From Paracamarosporium sp. OC-R06-R3 (Eukaryota > Ascomycota > Dothideomycetes > Pleosporales > Didymosphaeriaceae): DNA of 64,000 nucleotides. Made by a program: the position numbers and the translations under genes. The stretch lies in assembly GCA_019828545.1 (NCBI GenBank), contig JACVRA010000185.1, positions 109,721 through 173,720 on the forward strand, in the 5' to 3' direction. Below are positions 46,701 through 58,052 of this stretch, one piece after another (position 1 is the stretch's first letter; each line of letters begins with the position of its first letter). Below the pieces are notes generated by a model. That model ran no database searches and was not told the origin of the DNA. It saw only the letters and a list, made by a program, of their open reading frames with translations.

Positions 46701-48602
46701 AAAGGCCTCTGCCAAACGTGGCTGAGCGCGAACGTGGGTGACTATCTTCCGCTGCCACTCTTCCCGCTAACCTCGCTAGGTTAATACTACGGGTGCATAC
46801 ATTGTCGACAAAATTATTCTCCAAACGAAGCGGATTGCGTTCGTGCACGAGCCCTTCACCAAAGCTGAAGCGACCACTCCCCTAGGTATCATCACTTCCG
46901 TTTCCGCCGCTTCACTCAAGTCTGCAAAGAAAAACCGCGTCCTGTGCTTTCCACGCACAGACGCTTTCGATGCAAGACTCTACCTATCGCATTTCATACA
47001 TATCGACAAACCAAGGCATATCGAAATCGAGTGTTCGAGTGGATGGAATGAAATACAACGGGCCGAGATACGCTTGAAGTCGGCATCAGCCGGCCTACGG
47101 TTGCGCACAGCCAATGCAACCACAACTTCAGGGAATGTTCAAATTGTGGAGAAGCCCGACCCGGGTGTCATACGCACCGGGGAGATGTCCGCGAATAGTA
47201 CCGCAACCTTCCAAATCCCTTACGAGACCGAGACGATGCTTCCAGATCTAACGGTAAAGTTGGAGATTGACTATTTTACCGAGAATGGCCAGTTCCAGTT
47301 TTACTCGTCCATTACCATACCCGTTGAGCTGCCCCTCGATGTCAATGTTCATGATCACTTCAAGGATGCTTCCCTGTTCTCCAAATTCAACATCAAAACG
47401 GCGAGCCAGGTACCGTTGGAAATCTTGGATGTATCGCTGGAAGGTTCTGACGAATACGACGTCAGTGCACCAAGAAAGCCAAAGGGTCCTTTCCAAATCT
47501 TTCCCAAACAGCCCGTGGCTGTGACATACAAGGTTACGAAGAAAAGCGTCGAGACAGGCGGACGTAGGCAGAGCCAAGTTACGAACAACGGAAGTCTTGC
47601 CCTATCTGTTGAGTATCGATGCTTGGATGAGGAGGCCTTGGACCGAGTGCGAGCACTCTTCGGGCGTGACGTGGAGAACAGCCCTGTTCGTCGATTGGCA
47701 CGCTTGTTGATCGATACATTTACAAACCGACTTAAACATCGGATTTTGGCTCCTCAGTTCGAAAGGATTGCATTGCTGGATCAGGTTGACCTAGGACGGT
47801 TTGATGATATGGGCTGGGAGGAGTGCATCGAAAGCCTACCGCAGATTGTCCGAGACGATACCCGCAGATGGCTAGAAAAATGGCACCAGGTAAGCCCATC
47901 GGTAGCACTGCACAAGAGAAGTTGTTGCTAACCATTCTTTAGAGTTACCGATCGGTGCTCTTAGCAAAGAATGCAGATCCCAACCCGCCTGGCTCAAGCA
48001 CTGCTCCACCTTCACCCTATCCGCCTCGGCGCATGACCATAACCGTATCCATACCGCAAACGCACATTCTGCATACAGCATCGCTATCGCTGATATTAGC
48101 AGAGGGCTCGTCCTCACAGGGCTCAACAATCGCCGTGGTTGGGCAGCCCCTCATGGCGGAACTCAGCATCAGGCACACTCGCCGCTGGTGCACCCAAGGC
48201 AGTCTGGTAACGGCGGGCAATCTTTCCAGCCCTGACGATGCCATGGATTTTGTCTACACGCTGGAAGCTAGCCCCGAGACTTGGCTTATTGCTGGCCAGC
48301 GGCGCGCTCACTTCACGGCCAAGGAGGACGAGGAACACAAGTTCTCGGTCATGCTGATAGCTTTGAGGCCTGGGACAGCGCTCCTTCCGAACGTGGAGAT
48401 CCGTGCAAAGGTGGCACCGCGGAATGAGGACGAGAGGAAAAAGGACGGTGGTGGAGAGGAGGAGCACCTGAACTGTGAGACGGACTACTTGACGTATGGC
48501 GAGTGTGTCGTGGTGGTGCCCGATGTCAGGAGCAGCACGGTGGGGATCGGGGACATGAGTTCGCCTCGCAGCGCTGTTTGGCTCGAGGCGGAAAGCAGGT
48601 AG
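43707..48602 (+). CDS. TRS130: TRAPP-II subunit TRS130 (TRAPPC10)
   Basis: Seven exons: 43707-43740, 43794-45225, 45275-45965, 46015-46106, 46154-46733, 46780-47889 and 47943-48602, giving 1532 residues. Introns are 46-53 nt. The acceptor of the third intron could instead be 45999 (five extra codons, 34-nt intron), and I prefer 46014. Family features are the N-terminus MMDGLSSSKVTVEYYDPAGL, LPGWNFCTFFILKEGLARGF, FAAAAMYFGRMASMFGESGW and the helical stretch TMLKMYAQCLKKLNRKDEF. The C-terminal third is beta-rich (Ig-like), ending near SAVWLEAESR. TRAPP-II is a GEF complex at the late Golgi, activating Ypt31/32-type Rab GTPases. The length fits filamentous-fungal orthologues. Confidence 0.88.
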
Positions 48603-48806
48603 ATGTACATGGGATATAATAATGGAGCATGTTTCTTTGAGAGCCGCTGCAGGCAGGTACCCAGGTGTCGAGTGTCTCACGTGACAGCCCGCACGGGCGC
48701 GTCAAGGTGTAGGTCCGAGAGTGCATGATAGGTCTCGGCGCAAAACAACACGACACCTCGCACCCGCCCTTGGAGCAATTGCATTCCAGTGCCCACAGGA
48801 GAGGCC

Positions 48807-50058
48807 ATGCCGGCCAAGGGCAAGCAGCCTGTCGACGTGTGCGAGGACGAGCACCCGCGCACGTCGCGGTTCAAGGAGGGCACCATGAACAGCACAAGCG
48901 CCATTGTCGCGCCGCCCGACGAGCTGTGGAAGGGGCTGGACATGGAGGACATGCTCGAGCGCTTCAACGACGAGACGGCTGTCCCCGCCTTCTCCGCCGC
49001 GACTGCAAAGAGGCCGCCGGCCGGGCCTCGCACCGCCTCGGCCACCAGCGTCGACAACATCACGCCCGAGCCCGTTGCGCCGCCCACCGAGGGCCCCTTC
49101 AGCCGCCTCTCCCGCGCCGTGTCGTCCTGGCTCAACTTCAGCACCTTGGGGAAGCGCAAGGCGGGCAGCGACACGGCCGAGAAGGCCGCCGACGAGCGCA
49201 AGAAGCAGGTCGAGGAAGCGTACAGGCACGCCAAGGAGCACGGTCTCCTGCCCACGCCCAAGGTCTTTGTGCGGCCTGTGTCGGACAAGACGAGCGGTGA
49301 GTTTTGTTCATCTTATCTTTCTGACGGGTCCAAACTGATGTTCCGACCCAGGCTCACTCGCCGCCTCCATGCCCGCTACACCTACCCCCAACGGCCTTGC
49401 TCTCGCCCCAGGCTCTCGCATCCCCGCCCTCTACAAGACTCCTTCGAAGCGCGATCTCCACCGGCAGAAGAAACTAAGCAAGCGCGTATCTAATCTAGAA
49501 TACAAGCTCCAAGAAGCCCGAAAAGAGCTCTGCCTGGCCCTTGGCCCACACAATCCGAACCCAGTCCCGCCGCTTCCCGCTCTCACTACACATCTGCCTC
49601 CAACACCCACAACAAACCCCTCCTTCAGCGCTTCAGAAACATCCCCTCAATCATATACCGAAGCCACAGCCATGGTCTCTTATAGCGAGAGGATCGGGAA
49701 GATAGTTAAGAAACGGAAAGCCACCCGCGATGGCGATGACGACGGCGAATACAAGCCCATCCCCACCGATACTGAGACCGATACTGACTACTCTCATGCT
49801 CGAGCGTCAGACTCCGAAGCACCGTCGACCAAGAGGACCAAGATCACCCCGCCCAAGAAGTTGATCAGAAAGAAGTCGTCACGATTAACCAAGAAGCTAT
49901 CGAGTACACTGCAGAGAGCGGAGAAAGAGCAGGCCGTTACTGTGGTGCCCGACGGAGCTGCTGTACCTCCAATTCCAAACATTCCGTCTGGAATATCGGG
50001 GAAGAGGGTTACAGTAAGTGATGATGGATATGGGGGTTTCGAGCATGAAATGTTCTGA
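48807..50058 (+). CDS. Unknown Ser/Pro/Lys-rich protein, probably nuclear
   Basis: Exons 48807-49296 and 49352-50058 (55-nt intron) give 398 residues from ATG 48807, which is six codons inside a GTG-initiated frame. Visible features: FSRLSRAVSSWLNFSTLGKR (a compact, possibly folded motif), a short coiled coil (KRDLHRQKKLSKRVSNLEYK onwards), then a long disordered part with basic clusters (KIVKKRKATR, KKLIRKKSSRLTKK) that could be nuclear localisation signals. Two Pro-rich segments flank the coil. The gene is GC-rich at its 5' end, which produces long shadow frames on both strands. No family recognised. Confidence 0.65.
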
Positions 50059-50431
50059 GATACTAATATTGTTGGCCCAAGAAGAGGTCTAAGAAGGCCC
50101 TTCGGTTCGATAATAATCACATCGAAGCACTAGCAACTTTTGTCTCTAGGTGTGTTTTCAATATAGTATGCGGGTTTGGCTCTTGCATAGCGTGCTATTA
50201 CACTTGCTTCCAGGTCTTGTTTGTGGGTAGGGTATTTGGTGCCATTCATGGGCTGTTTTGCGTTCAGCCGGATCGCTTTTGAAATTCAAGGCGTTGAGGG
50301 TGTACTGGGAGTTCTTATCCAGAATTATGAGGTGACGGATTCACGACGACATGACTTCACTTTCTCAGCTGGTGTAATTCAGATATAATGTAACCACAAC
50401 ATGTGCTGACTGTTATCACACTGCCTTGTCG
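50059..50431. other. Intergenic, 373 bp, two 3' flanks
   Basis: Nothing recognised between the unknown nuclear-type gene and the GH2 gene. Confidence 0.4.
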
Positions 50432-53080
50432 TCAAGCCGCTGCGATGACCACTTGACCTAGTTTCAAACCAGCCGCCTTTGCGGTGATTGTGAAGGAACC
50501 AGTGGAAGAGCTTTTGACGATGGCGAGGGCTTTGCCAGCGAAGGCCTTGCGAGAGCGAGAAGGGAAGGGTGTGAAGTCGGTTGGATCGCCGTTATCAGTC
50601 GCCACAATCTCTCCGCCACCGTTTATCGAGAAGCTGATGTCGTTGGTAGCGAAAGGAACAATACGGCCATCTTCATCCAACACTTCCGCGGTCACAAAGC
50701 TCAGATCCACACCGTCTGCTGCGATATCGATATGATCAGCCTCCAGTCTTAGCTGCGCCGGCGCTCCTGCGGTCTTTACTATTGCATCCGCCCACGCCTT
50801 TCCATCCTTGAATGTTGCTACAGACACAGTGCCCGGCACGTATTTGACCTCATCCCAGCGGAATCGATACTCATACTCGCCTTTTCTCTTCCTTCCTTGA
50901 GATTTCCCGTTCACGAAAAGCTCGGCCTCGTCCGCGCTCGAAAACACATGCACCGGCGTAGTCTTATTTAATCTATCCGGCCAAGTCCAATGTGGCAAGA
51001 TATGTGCGAATTTCTCTTCCGGGAGCCATCTTGACTTGTATAGGTAGTACCTATCCTTGAAAAACCCAGCAAGGTCGATGGGACCGAAGTATGAAGAGCG
51101 AGAAGAGTAGTACGGCGTTGGTTCACCCAGGTAATCGAATCCACTCCAGACAAATTCGCCCGCTACGTACGGCGCATGGTCCTGCGCGGAAAACACTTTA
51201 TCAGGCGAGGAGCCGAAGTCTGCACTGTAAATTCCGTAGTCGGAAACGTGATGGATTGTGGAATTGCCGCCAGAGGTGTCGTTGACAGGCGCGCTGGTCA
51301 GGTTCTGTACTGGGAAAATGTATTGCCCACGGGAGGATACAGTAGCTGCTGTTTCGCTAGAAAGCAGTAGTTTGTTGGGGAAAGTGTTATGGAAATCGGG
51401 ATATACGGGTGGCGTGGTGATACCTTTAAGGTGCGAGTACGCAGGCGAATCGCGGATGCCTTCACCCTGGTAATTCAAACTCAAAAAGTCCAGTTCAGCT
51501 GGAAAAGGCTGATTTGCGTGCGCAGCATTCATAGAAGCTGTTATGGGTCGGGAAGGCTCTTCATCATGTGCGATGTCTCTCAAAATCGCAACCGTAAGCC
51601 CTCCGGTGGAATTAGATTGCTGTTCCGAGACTTCGTTACCGACGCTCCAGCCAAATATGGAAGGATGGTTCCTATCTCGTCTCAAAAACGCGCGCAGATC
51701 AGGCTCATGCCAGTCATCGAAGATAATGTGAAAGTCGTTGACAGTTTTGTTGTTGTTCCAGACATCGAAAATCTCATCCATAACAAGGAAGCCCATGCGG
51801 TCTGTAAGGTCAAGTAATTCGGGTGCAGGTGGATTGTGTGACATTCTAATAGCATTTGCGCCCATGCTCTTCAATATCTCCAACTGGCGCTGTGCTGCAC
51901 GCAAATTGAATGCCGCGCCTAGAGCACCAAGGTCGTGATGCTGGTTTACGCCTTGGATGCGGATTTGCTCGCCATTAACTAGAAGGCCCTCGGAACCGCT
52001 GTACTCAAGCGTTCGAATGCCGAATGAAGTTTCGTAGGTATCAATAGTGATTTCCTGTGCGGAAAGGCGTGTGACAGCAACGTAAAGATTGGGCTTCTGA
52101 GATGTCCAGGGTCCCCATAAAAGTGGATTCTCAACTCTAACAGTCTGATTCAGAGTCTGAACTTGCTTTCCTGGAACATCTCGTGAGACGCTTGGGAACG
52201 AGGCGACCTTCACTCCATGCCGACCAGTCTCAGCATCCAAGACAAAGATGTCAGTTGCTATGTCGATCGTCTGACTAGAGTTTCCGTTGTTTTTAACATG
52301 CAACGCCAATTTCACAGTCGCCTCCGCCATCGAGACATCGTCTGTAGTCACGTACGTTCCCCAGTGTCCGACATGTACACTGCTTACCTTCGTGATCCAC
52401 ACATTTCGATATATGCCGCCTCCAGGATACCACCTTGACGAATTCACCGGATTATCCAATCTAATCGCTAGTTGGTCCTTCCCGTCGAATTTCAGATACG
52501 GCGTGAGGTCCAGGCGAAAAGACGCATATCCATAAGGCCACCCGCCAACAACCTGGCCGTTCAGCCAAACGACCGTGTACGACTGCGCGCCGTCAATATC
52601 CAGGTAGATTGTCTTGCTTTTATCCGATGCTGAGGTGTCGAGCTTCTTGCGATACCAGCCTACCCCTTGAATCGGAAGACGGCCCATTCCTCCCTTCACA
52701 GGTACATTGTCGCCGACGTAGAAAGGACCTTGTATAGCCCAATCATGGGGTAGCTTGATGGCGTCCCAACTGCTGTCGTCGAAAGCTCGTTGGACGAAAG
52801 TGATATTGCCGCCAATGTTTCCTGGCCGGGTTGTGTGCTTGCTGGGATCTTTAATAAAGTCATTAGCTATCGGAAGCATGTACGGTTTTAAGATGTCGTA
52901 GGAGAGGCCATCAGATTCAATTTCTGTACGTTGGAAGCGCCAGCCGCCGTTAATACTGATACGTTCTCGGCTAGTCGTTGAGACATTTTGTCTGCTTTGG
53001 ATGGGCGTAGTGGCTGCAGTGTCGATACTGGCCAGGACCAATAGGCCTAGAGAAAAAAGGTTCCAATTTTGGGAGAGCAT
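50432..53080 (-). CDS. Secreted glycoside hydrolase family 2 (beta-galactosidase-like)
   Basis: Single exon of 882 residues with a signal peptide (MLSQNWNLFSLGLLVLASID). GH2 order is intact: sugar-binding jelly roll with LPHDWAIQGPF (about 110-120) and WYPGGGIYRNVW, an Ig-like domain, then the TIM barrel with GVNQHHDLGALG, IRMSHNPPAPE, the acid/base GWSVGNEVS (Glu483) and the nucleophile LLLSSETAA (Glu576). C-terminal Ig-like domains follow (from about 690), including DUF4982-type AELFVNGKSQGRK. Several N-glycosylation sites agree with secretion. The family includes beta-galactosidases, glucuronidases and mannosidases; the exact sugar is not readable. Absence of introns contrasts with most neighbours. 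Confidence 0.9.
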   Translation of the reverse strand: MLSQNWNLFSLGLLVLASIDTAATTPIQSRQNVSTTSRERISINGGWRFQRTEIESDGLSYDILKPYMLPIANDFIKDPSKHTTRPGNIGGNITFVQRAFDDSSWDAIKLPHDWAIQGPFYVGDNVPVKGGMGRLPIQGVGWYRKKLDTSASDKSKTIYLDIDGAQSYTVVWLNGQVVGGWPYGYASFRLDLTPYLKFDGKDQLAIRLDNPVNSSRWYPGGGIYRNVWITKVSSVHVGHWGTYVTTDDVSMAEATVKLALHVKNNGNSSQTIDIATDIFVLDAETGRHGVKVASFPSVSRDVPGKQVQTLNQTVRVENPLLWGPWTSQKPNLYVAVTRLSAQEITIDTYETSFGIRTLEYSGSEGLLVNGEQIRIQGVNQHHDLGALGAAFNLRAAQRQLEILKSMGANAIRMSHNPPAPELLDLTDRMGFLVMDEIFDVWNNNKTVNDFHIIFDDWHEPDLRAFLRRDRNHPSIFGWSVGNEVSEQQSNSTGGLTVAILRDIAHDEEPSRPITASMNAAHANQPFPAELDFLSLNYQGEGIRDSPAYSHLKGITTPPVYPDFHNTFPNKLLLSSETAATVSSRGQYIFPVQNLTSAPVNDTSGGNSTIHHVSDYGIYSADFGSSPDKVFSAQDHAPYVAGEFVWSGFDYLGEPTPYYSSRSSYFGPIDLAGFFKDRYYLYKSRWLPEEKFAHILPHWTWPDRLNKTTPVHVFSSADEAELFVNGKSQGRKRKGEYEYRFRWDEVKYVPGTVSVATFKDGKAWADAIVKTAGAPAQLRLEADHIDIAADGVDLSFVTAEVLDEDGRIVPFATNDISFSINGGGEIVATDNGDPTDFTPFPSRSRKAFAGKALAIVKSSSTGSFTITAKAAGLKLGQVVIAAA

Positions 53081-55536
53081 GTCTTACACGCTGGTATTGT
53101 GCAGACCTCCAGAAGATCTGTCGCCCATAGCATCCGGCCCTTAGTGCCTCTCAAGTAGGATTCTCAACGGAGGAATTCGTTCCGTAAATTTAACTAGAGA
53201 GTCAGATTCTACCGAACAGCATGTGCCAAGTCATTTGAGCCTCGCTATCCTGGGCCGTAGTGCGTAGGCCAGCTAGCTCAAGTATATGAAGCGGGGGTTT
53301 ACCCGAATACCCGGTTAAAGGCCTAACGTGAAGATTTGCGATCTACAGATATTGTACGCTTGGCACATTCGAATTCCAAGATCATATTCTTCATATGCTG
53401 GCGACTTCATAAAGACTTAACACTAAAGTATCTTCAGTGTGCGGATGTATATAGTACCATGCTTAGATGTCCCTGTATACTACTGTAACGAATTTAATAT
53501 CATTTACTGCTAGAAAGAAAGTGTTGAAACCGATGAATCAGGATGTCTAAACGACTAAAACAGCAGGGGTCGCATGGGAGCTTACTCAAATGGGAGGTAT
53601 TTCAAGTGCTAACTACACACATTTAGGGAGAGAAGAACCCTTCTCTGTATCCCCTGCATCTTTCGCGTTTATGCATCCATCAACAGAAGAATGTCTATGT
53701 ACAAGGAAGTAGTCATGAGATTCCTGGCCTGCACGTGGATAAGGCATTAAGAAAGAGTGTTAGGGCCATTAAGCGCGCTACATCTAAGGTGCAGCACAAA
53801 CAAGCGTAAAACAACCGTCAACCAGTGCAGTTGTGTTTGCTCCTTTTTCCATAACAGAAGCGAAAACGGGGATTGCGCTGCTGCGAAGCCGACCTGGATG
53901 TTCATCTGGAGATTAAAGCTCTTGCTAAACGTGCCACCTATGACGGTTTGGATTTCTAAGGAATCATGTCGACGAACTCAGTCGCACTAAAAATCATCAG
54001 AATCTGTTGCGGATTAAGTAGTACTAAGATTCTTCCGTATCCAGATGTTTACCATCGCCGTTACGATGGCGAGAGCGGTGGCTCCACCTAGGAATCGAAA
54101 TTGAACAATTGATGCCGTCACAATGGCTTGTGTTAGTTTGGTTTTTGCGCTGTTTAACCAAAACCATGGTGAACTCAATATGATCAACCTTTTCCGTGGT
54201 GTAAAGGGTTATTAATGTCACTGCACCAATTTAAATACCCATGCAGAGGCCAGTCAAGGCTTCAAATCTATATGAAGCCCTCCATTCAGGGCTTTCTGGA
54301 TCACCACAAGACATAAGGACGCATCCTACCAACTGATCAACTACGCAAAAAAAGGCGAGATATACAGGTACGATCCTTTAGTTCTTAGTCACAACGGTTG
54401 TTAGAATTGCACCAAGTGGTATCGTGATGGAGAGAGGGATGGATTCGATTACTGCTTGTAATGGGGAGATTTTATTTGCCGTGTAGAGTCGGAAAGGGAG
54501 TTGAATAATGCAGGTTGTCGAAATAGTGCTATTGAGGAATGGGGTTTTATCATCCAGCGCGCGTCTTCATATAGGGGCGATAGGAGTACAAGCGGCTTTC
54601 CCAATCAACTAGACAAAACCCCCTTTTTGTCTGAATTTCGATGGGAAAACGGATCATTGCGAAGCGTTCCTTTTACTCGTCCACCACTGCGATGCTGTGA
54701 ACCCAATCCAAAAGAATCCAGATATTACTAAGGGTGGGTGCGGGGATGGTTGCCGTAGTCCATAGTAATGTGGAGAGTCATTGCAGCTAGCAACAATAAC
54801 GTTCTAGCAAGATGGATTCTGAAAATTGAAACCGACTATGGCTTACCTGTTGTAACGTAGTTTGGGAAGTTCTTGGGTATCAAAACGCAAGAAGCAACAA
54901 CGTTAACACCCTTCCAGGAACACTACCCGAATAATAGACATTACCACTCTTGTTTTTTTTATAAGAGAATGAGCTAGTCCGGATCTAGGAGTGTACCATA
55001 GATACATGCTATGTCTGATGTAGGATGGGATTGGCAATCTTGACAGTTTTTACCCACAGTCATATCTCTCCCAAAGCTACGTACTCAGTATCTGTTCGAA
55101 ATTGTGCCACATCCCCATCCTTTTCCCATCTGATCTTTGATCTCGCGATCATTGACATAGGAACTGGAGTATCCGTAGTACGAGATCTGGATAGAGCTAC
55201 AATGTCATGACTCTGCATTGATTTATTTATAGACGAGAAACAATTGTCATAGCCCTCGCCGCCTGCATATATCGTATATGCTAACAGAGACAGCGACCAC
55301 GCTCGCTAGAATGGAGCGTCTTACGGATGTTAGCTTTAGATGATCCTGAAGAGCAGCATTTATGACGTCCGCTAATCGTATGTTATCAATAGAACAGAGA
55401 AGGTGTATGCACTGACCCATATGCGATAAATAGGTTTTGAGGATGGTAGGTATGTTTGTTCAACCAAAGTGTGCGATTCACTTGGGTGGATACTTTGTTA
55501 CCATTGAACGTCAATCATTGAATTCTGGGAAAGGCG
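53081..55536. other. 2.5-kb gene-poor stretch
   Basis: Promoter of the GH2 gene at its left. The rest has short frames, homopolymer runs (for example T-run near 54950-54960) and no recognisable family. It probably consists of decayed DNA like the CHAT relic that follows. Confidence 0.45.
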
Positions 55537-57253
55537 GTGGAACTTCTTCCCTTCCTTGCGCTCCGATTTTTTAAAAACTCGGATAAGCAATTTATGCTGG
55601 CAGGGTTGGTGGGACTTTCTACAGATGCTGCAGCCGCAGCCCTGAACGCCGGCCACCAACCAATCGAAGCGCTACAGATGCTTGAAATTAGGCAGGGGTA
55701 TCTTAGCCAAATCTTTGCTTAAACTTCGTAGTACCGTTTCTGGCCTGGAAGCATTAGACCCCCACCTTGCTGATCGCTTCACTTCGCTACGTAACGAACT
55801 TGACTTGCGCATTGACGACTTACCTCATCCCGCGATGGAAACAGGACCTTTCTGGAAGCCTGCTAAAAGGAATAGAAGGGAGATTGCGCACGAGCTCGAG
55901 GCTGTCATGGGCCGGATCTGAGAGATACCTGGATACGAAGATTTCTTACTTCCATCCTCAAGCATGGACATAATGGCCGCAGCGCAAAAAGAACCAATCA
56001 TAGTTATTAATGTCAGTCGGTTTCGCTCAGATGTATTCATCATTGAAACACATCGCCTTCACGCTTGAAAGCTCCCTCTAGCGTTCGAAGAAGCTGTCAC
56101 GAAAGAGCTTCAGTTTCGAGTCTCTGGTATCTCGTACAACATCTTGGAATGAATATGGGAAAAAGTTGCATCACCAGTTTTGGAATCACTAGAAATCTAA
56201 TAGATAGCCGCAGATGAACGTTATTCTCACATATGGTGAATTCCAACCGGACCACTTTCACACTTTCCAATTCATGCGGCTGGAGATGATGTCAAAAGAT
56301 CTACCAAAAACAGTACTGGATAGAATCATATCATCATACAGCCTGTCTATTACCACTTTGATCCTGAGCCGTCGTCAAAGGAGCATGAAAACTCAGCGTA
56401 AATCAACTGCCAAGAGGTATATCGTTGAGGAAGCTCACCAGTCTTATTTACCATTGATCTTCCCTTAGCGCGGAAAGAAGTTGAAACAACGAAAGCATTG
56501 ATGTCTTTGTTATGTTTGCAGCGAATTGAGCCACCAAAGTGCTACAAGGATATCCTGCAACATCTCCAATCCTCAACGATCTTTCATTTCGCGGCACACG
56601 GCAGATTTAATCCACTAAATCCAGCCAAGAGCTGTCTTTTACTCGAAGACTGGCAGGATCAGCGGTTAACGGTCGGAGGCATTCGAAGCTCAGATTTTCA
56701 CCAGAATCATCCATTCCTGGCTTATCTATCCGCCTGTTCGACTGGAGAGAATAGTCACATAAATCTCAGCGATGAAGGTCTTCATTTGTTCAGTGGATTC
56801 CAGCTTGCAGGCTTCCAACATGTTGTTGGGACAATCTGGGAAGTATCCGACAAATACTCTGTGACGATAGCAAAAGTTCCGTATGAGACACTTCTTGAGA
56901 AGGGAATGAACGACAACGCCGTATGTCTAGGTTTGCACCGTGGTATGAAAGAGCTGTGGGATCATGGCTTTGTGGAAGCAATGCCGTTGAAATATGAAGC
57001 CAGTGCTAACGCCAGCGAATACCGCATACATAGTGTTCCCAAGGTCTCTGACTAAGAACTATCTAGATTTGAGGACAGAATTGGAGCGGATGATTATGAT
57101 CGCATTAGGCACGTGTGTGAATGGGACGATATCAATATCATGGGAGAACGATCAGAACGAGATGTTAGTTTAGTTCGCCGTTCGCGGTCGAAACAACAGG
57201 ACAACAAGTTACACCCGCGGATCTGGGCACCATACGTTCACTTTGGTATCTAA
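55537..57253 (+). pseudogene. CHAT-domain (caspase-like) gene, decayed
   Basis: Successive frames carry the conserved order of a fungal CHAT protein: NSDKQFMLAGLVGLSTDAAA, LGRGILAKSLLKL, PGYEDFLLPS, IIVINVSRFRSD, IPTGPLSHFPIHAAG, KTVLDRIISSYS, the catalytic His segment FHFAAHGRF (His codon 56597), the catalytic Cys segment YLSACSTGEN (Cys codon 56735), LAGFQHVVGTIWEVSD and the terminal WAPYVHFGI (stop 57251). In the main frame there are stops at 55919, 56066, 56150, 56198, 56201, 56237 and 57053, and frame changes near 55680, 56305 and 56450. CHAT proteases are metacaspase/separase relatives used in cell-death and defence systems. The N-terminal repeat region is missing or unrecognisable. The gene cannot make a full product. 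Confidence 0.82.
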
Positions 57254-58052
57254 AGTAAGAACTGTATTCACAGAACAATATACTTCAGCTCAGAGCTGGT
57301 ATATTCTTCCTTTTATATTATCACCGTAAATTATTATAGCTCAGTAATGCTTTTTTTAAGTTTTTCTTTACTATAACTTATCATTACGGCTGTGCTGTTA
57401 TATGCTTACACTCTAGATAATCATACTAATAGTAGCAATGAGGATAACCCCTAAAGATAAGAGAAAGGAGATCTTACTTGAATGGATCATATTTATCATA
57501 ATATAGGAATATAACTTAGGTTATTTAATAGTTCTATAACTAAAGGTATTAATACTAATAAAACTATAAGACAATATTAGTGTATAGAAATAGTAATATG
57601 ATAATTATAAAAGCTTAATATCTTAAGAGATTGTTTCGCGTGTACGCTCGAAGTAGTAGTAGTGCCCTTTAATCTCATGGCCGAATGGTATGTGCGGTAA
57701 GATGAGGCTTGGAAAGAGAGGTGTAAGAACCCTGTCTTGCCCATGGTAAGACAATGTGCCACCACTGCTCTACGTATAGGTGCAGCTTAGATATATGCGC
57801 CAATGCCGTCAGTTTCGTGGCGTTAAATAGTATTACCTTAACTCAGAAAATTGAATGTTTATATTACTCTAAGGCTAGACACCATCTATAAACGCTATTC
57901 CACCTGAGTACACGGCTTTGAATACTTCTTGACTATTGTTTACTGCGTCATATAAGAGGGATATCATATAAGCTACGTTACCTTTGCAAAAGCGTTATGT
58001 CTAGTACAAGCTCGCGACAAAGTGGAAAGAGCCAACGAATGGGGCTTCGCGA
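57254..58052. other. Intergenic with a strongly AT-rich tract (about 57290-57620)
   Basis: Runs of A/T-rich sequence (for example TTTTATATTATCACCG and AATATAGGAATATAAC) stand out against the surrounding DNA. No gene. The tract adjoins the decayed CHAT gene and may be the product of repeat-induced or other C-to-T mutation. Confidence 0.55.

Noticed and set aside
48702..49300. Long overlapping frames on both strands (minus 179 and 203 codons, plus 191 and 144 codons)
   Set aside because: GC-rich 5' region of the gene at 48807 keeps several frames open. Only one joins the downstream exon with a proper splice site.
57325..57350. TAGCTCAGT-like string resembling a tRNA A box
   Set aside because: No matching B box or cloverleaf nearby; it lies in the AT-rich tract.
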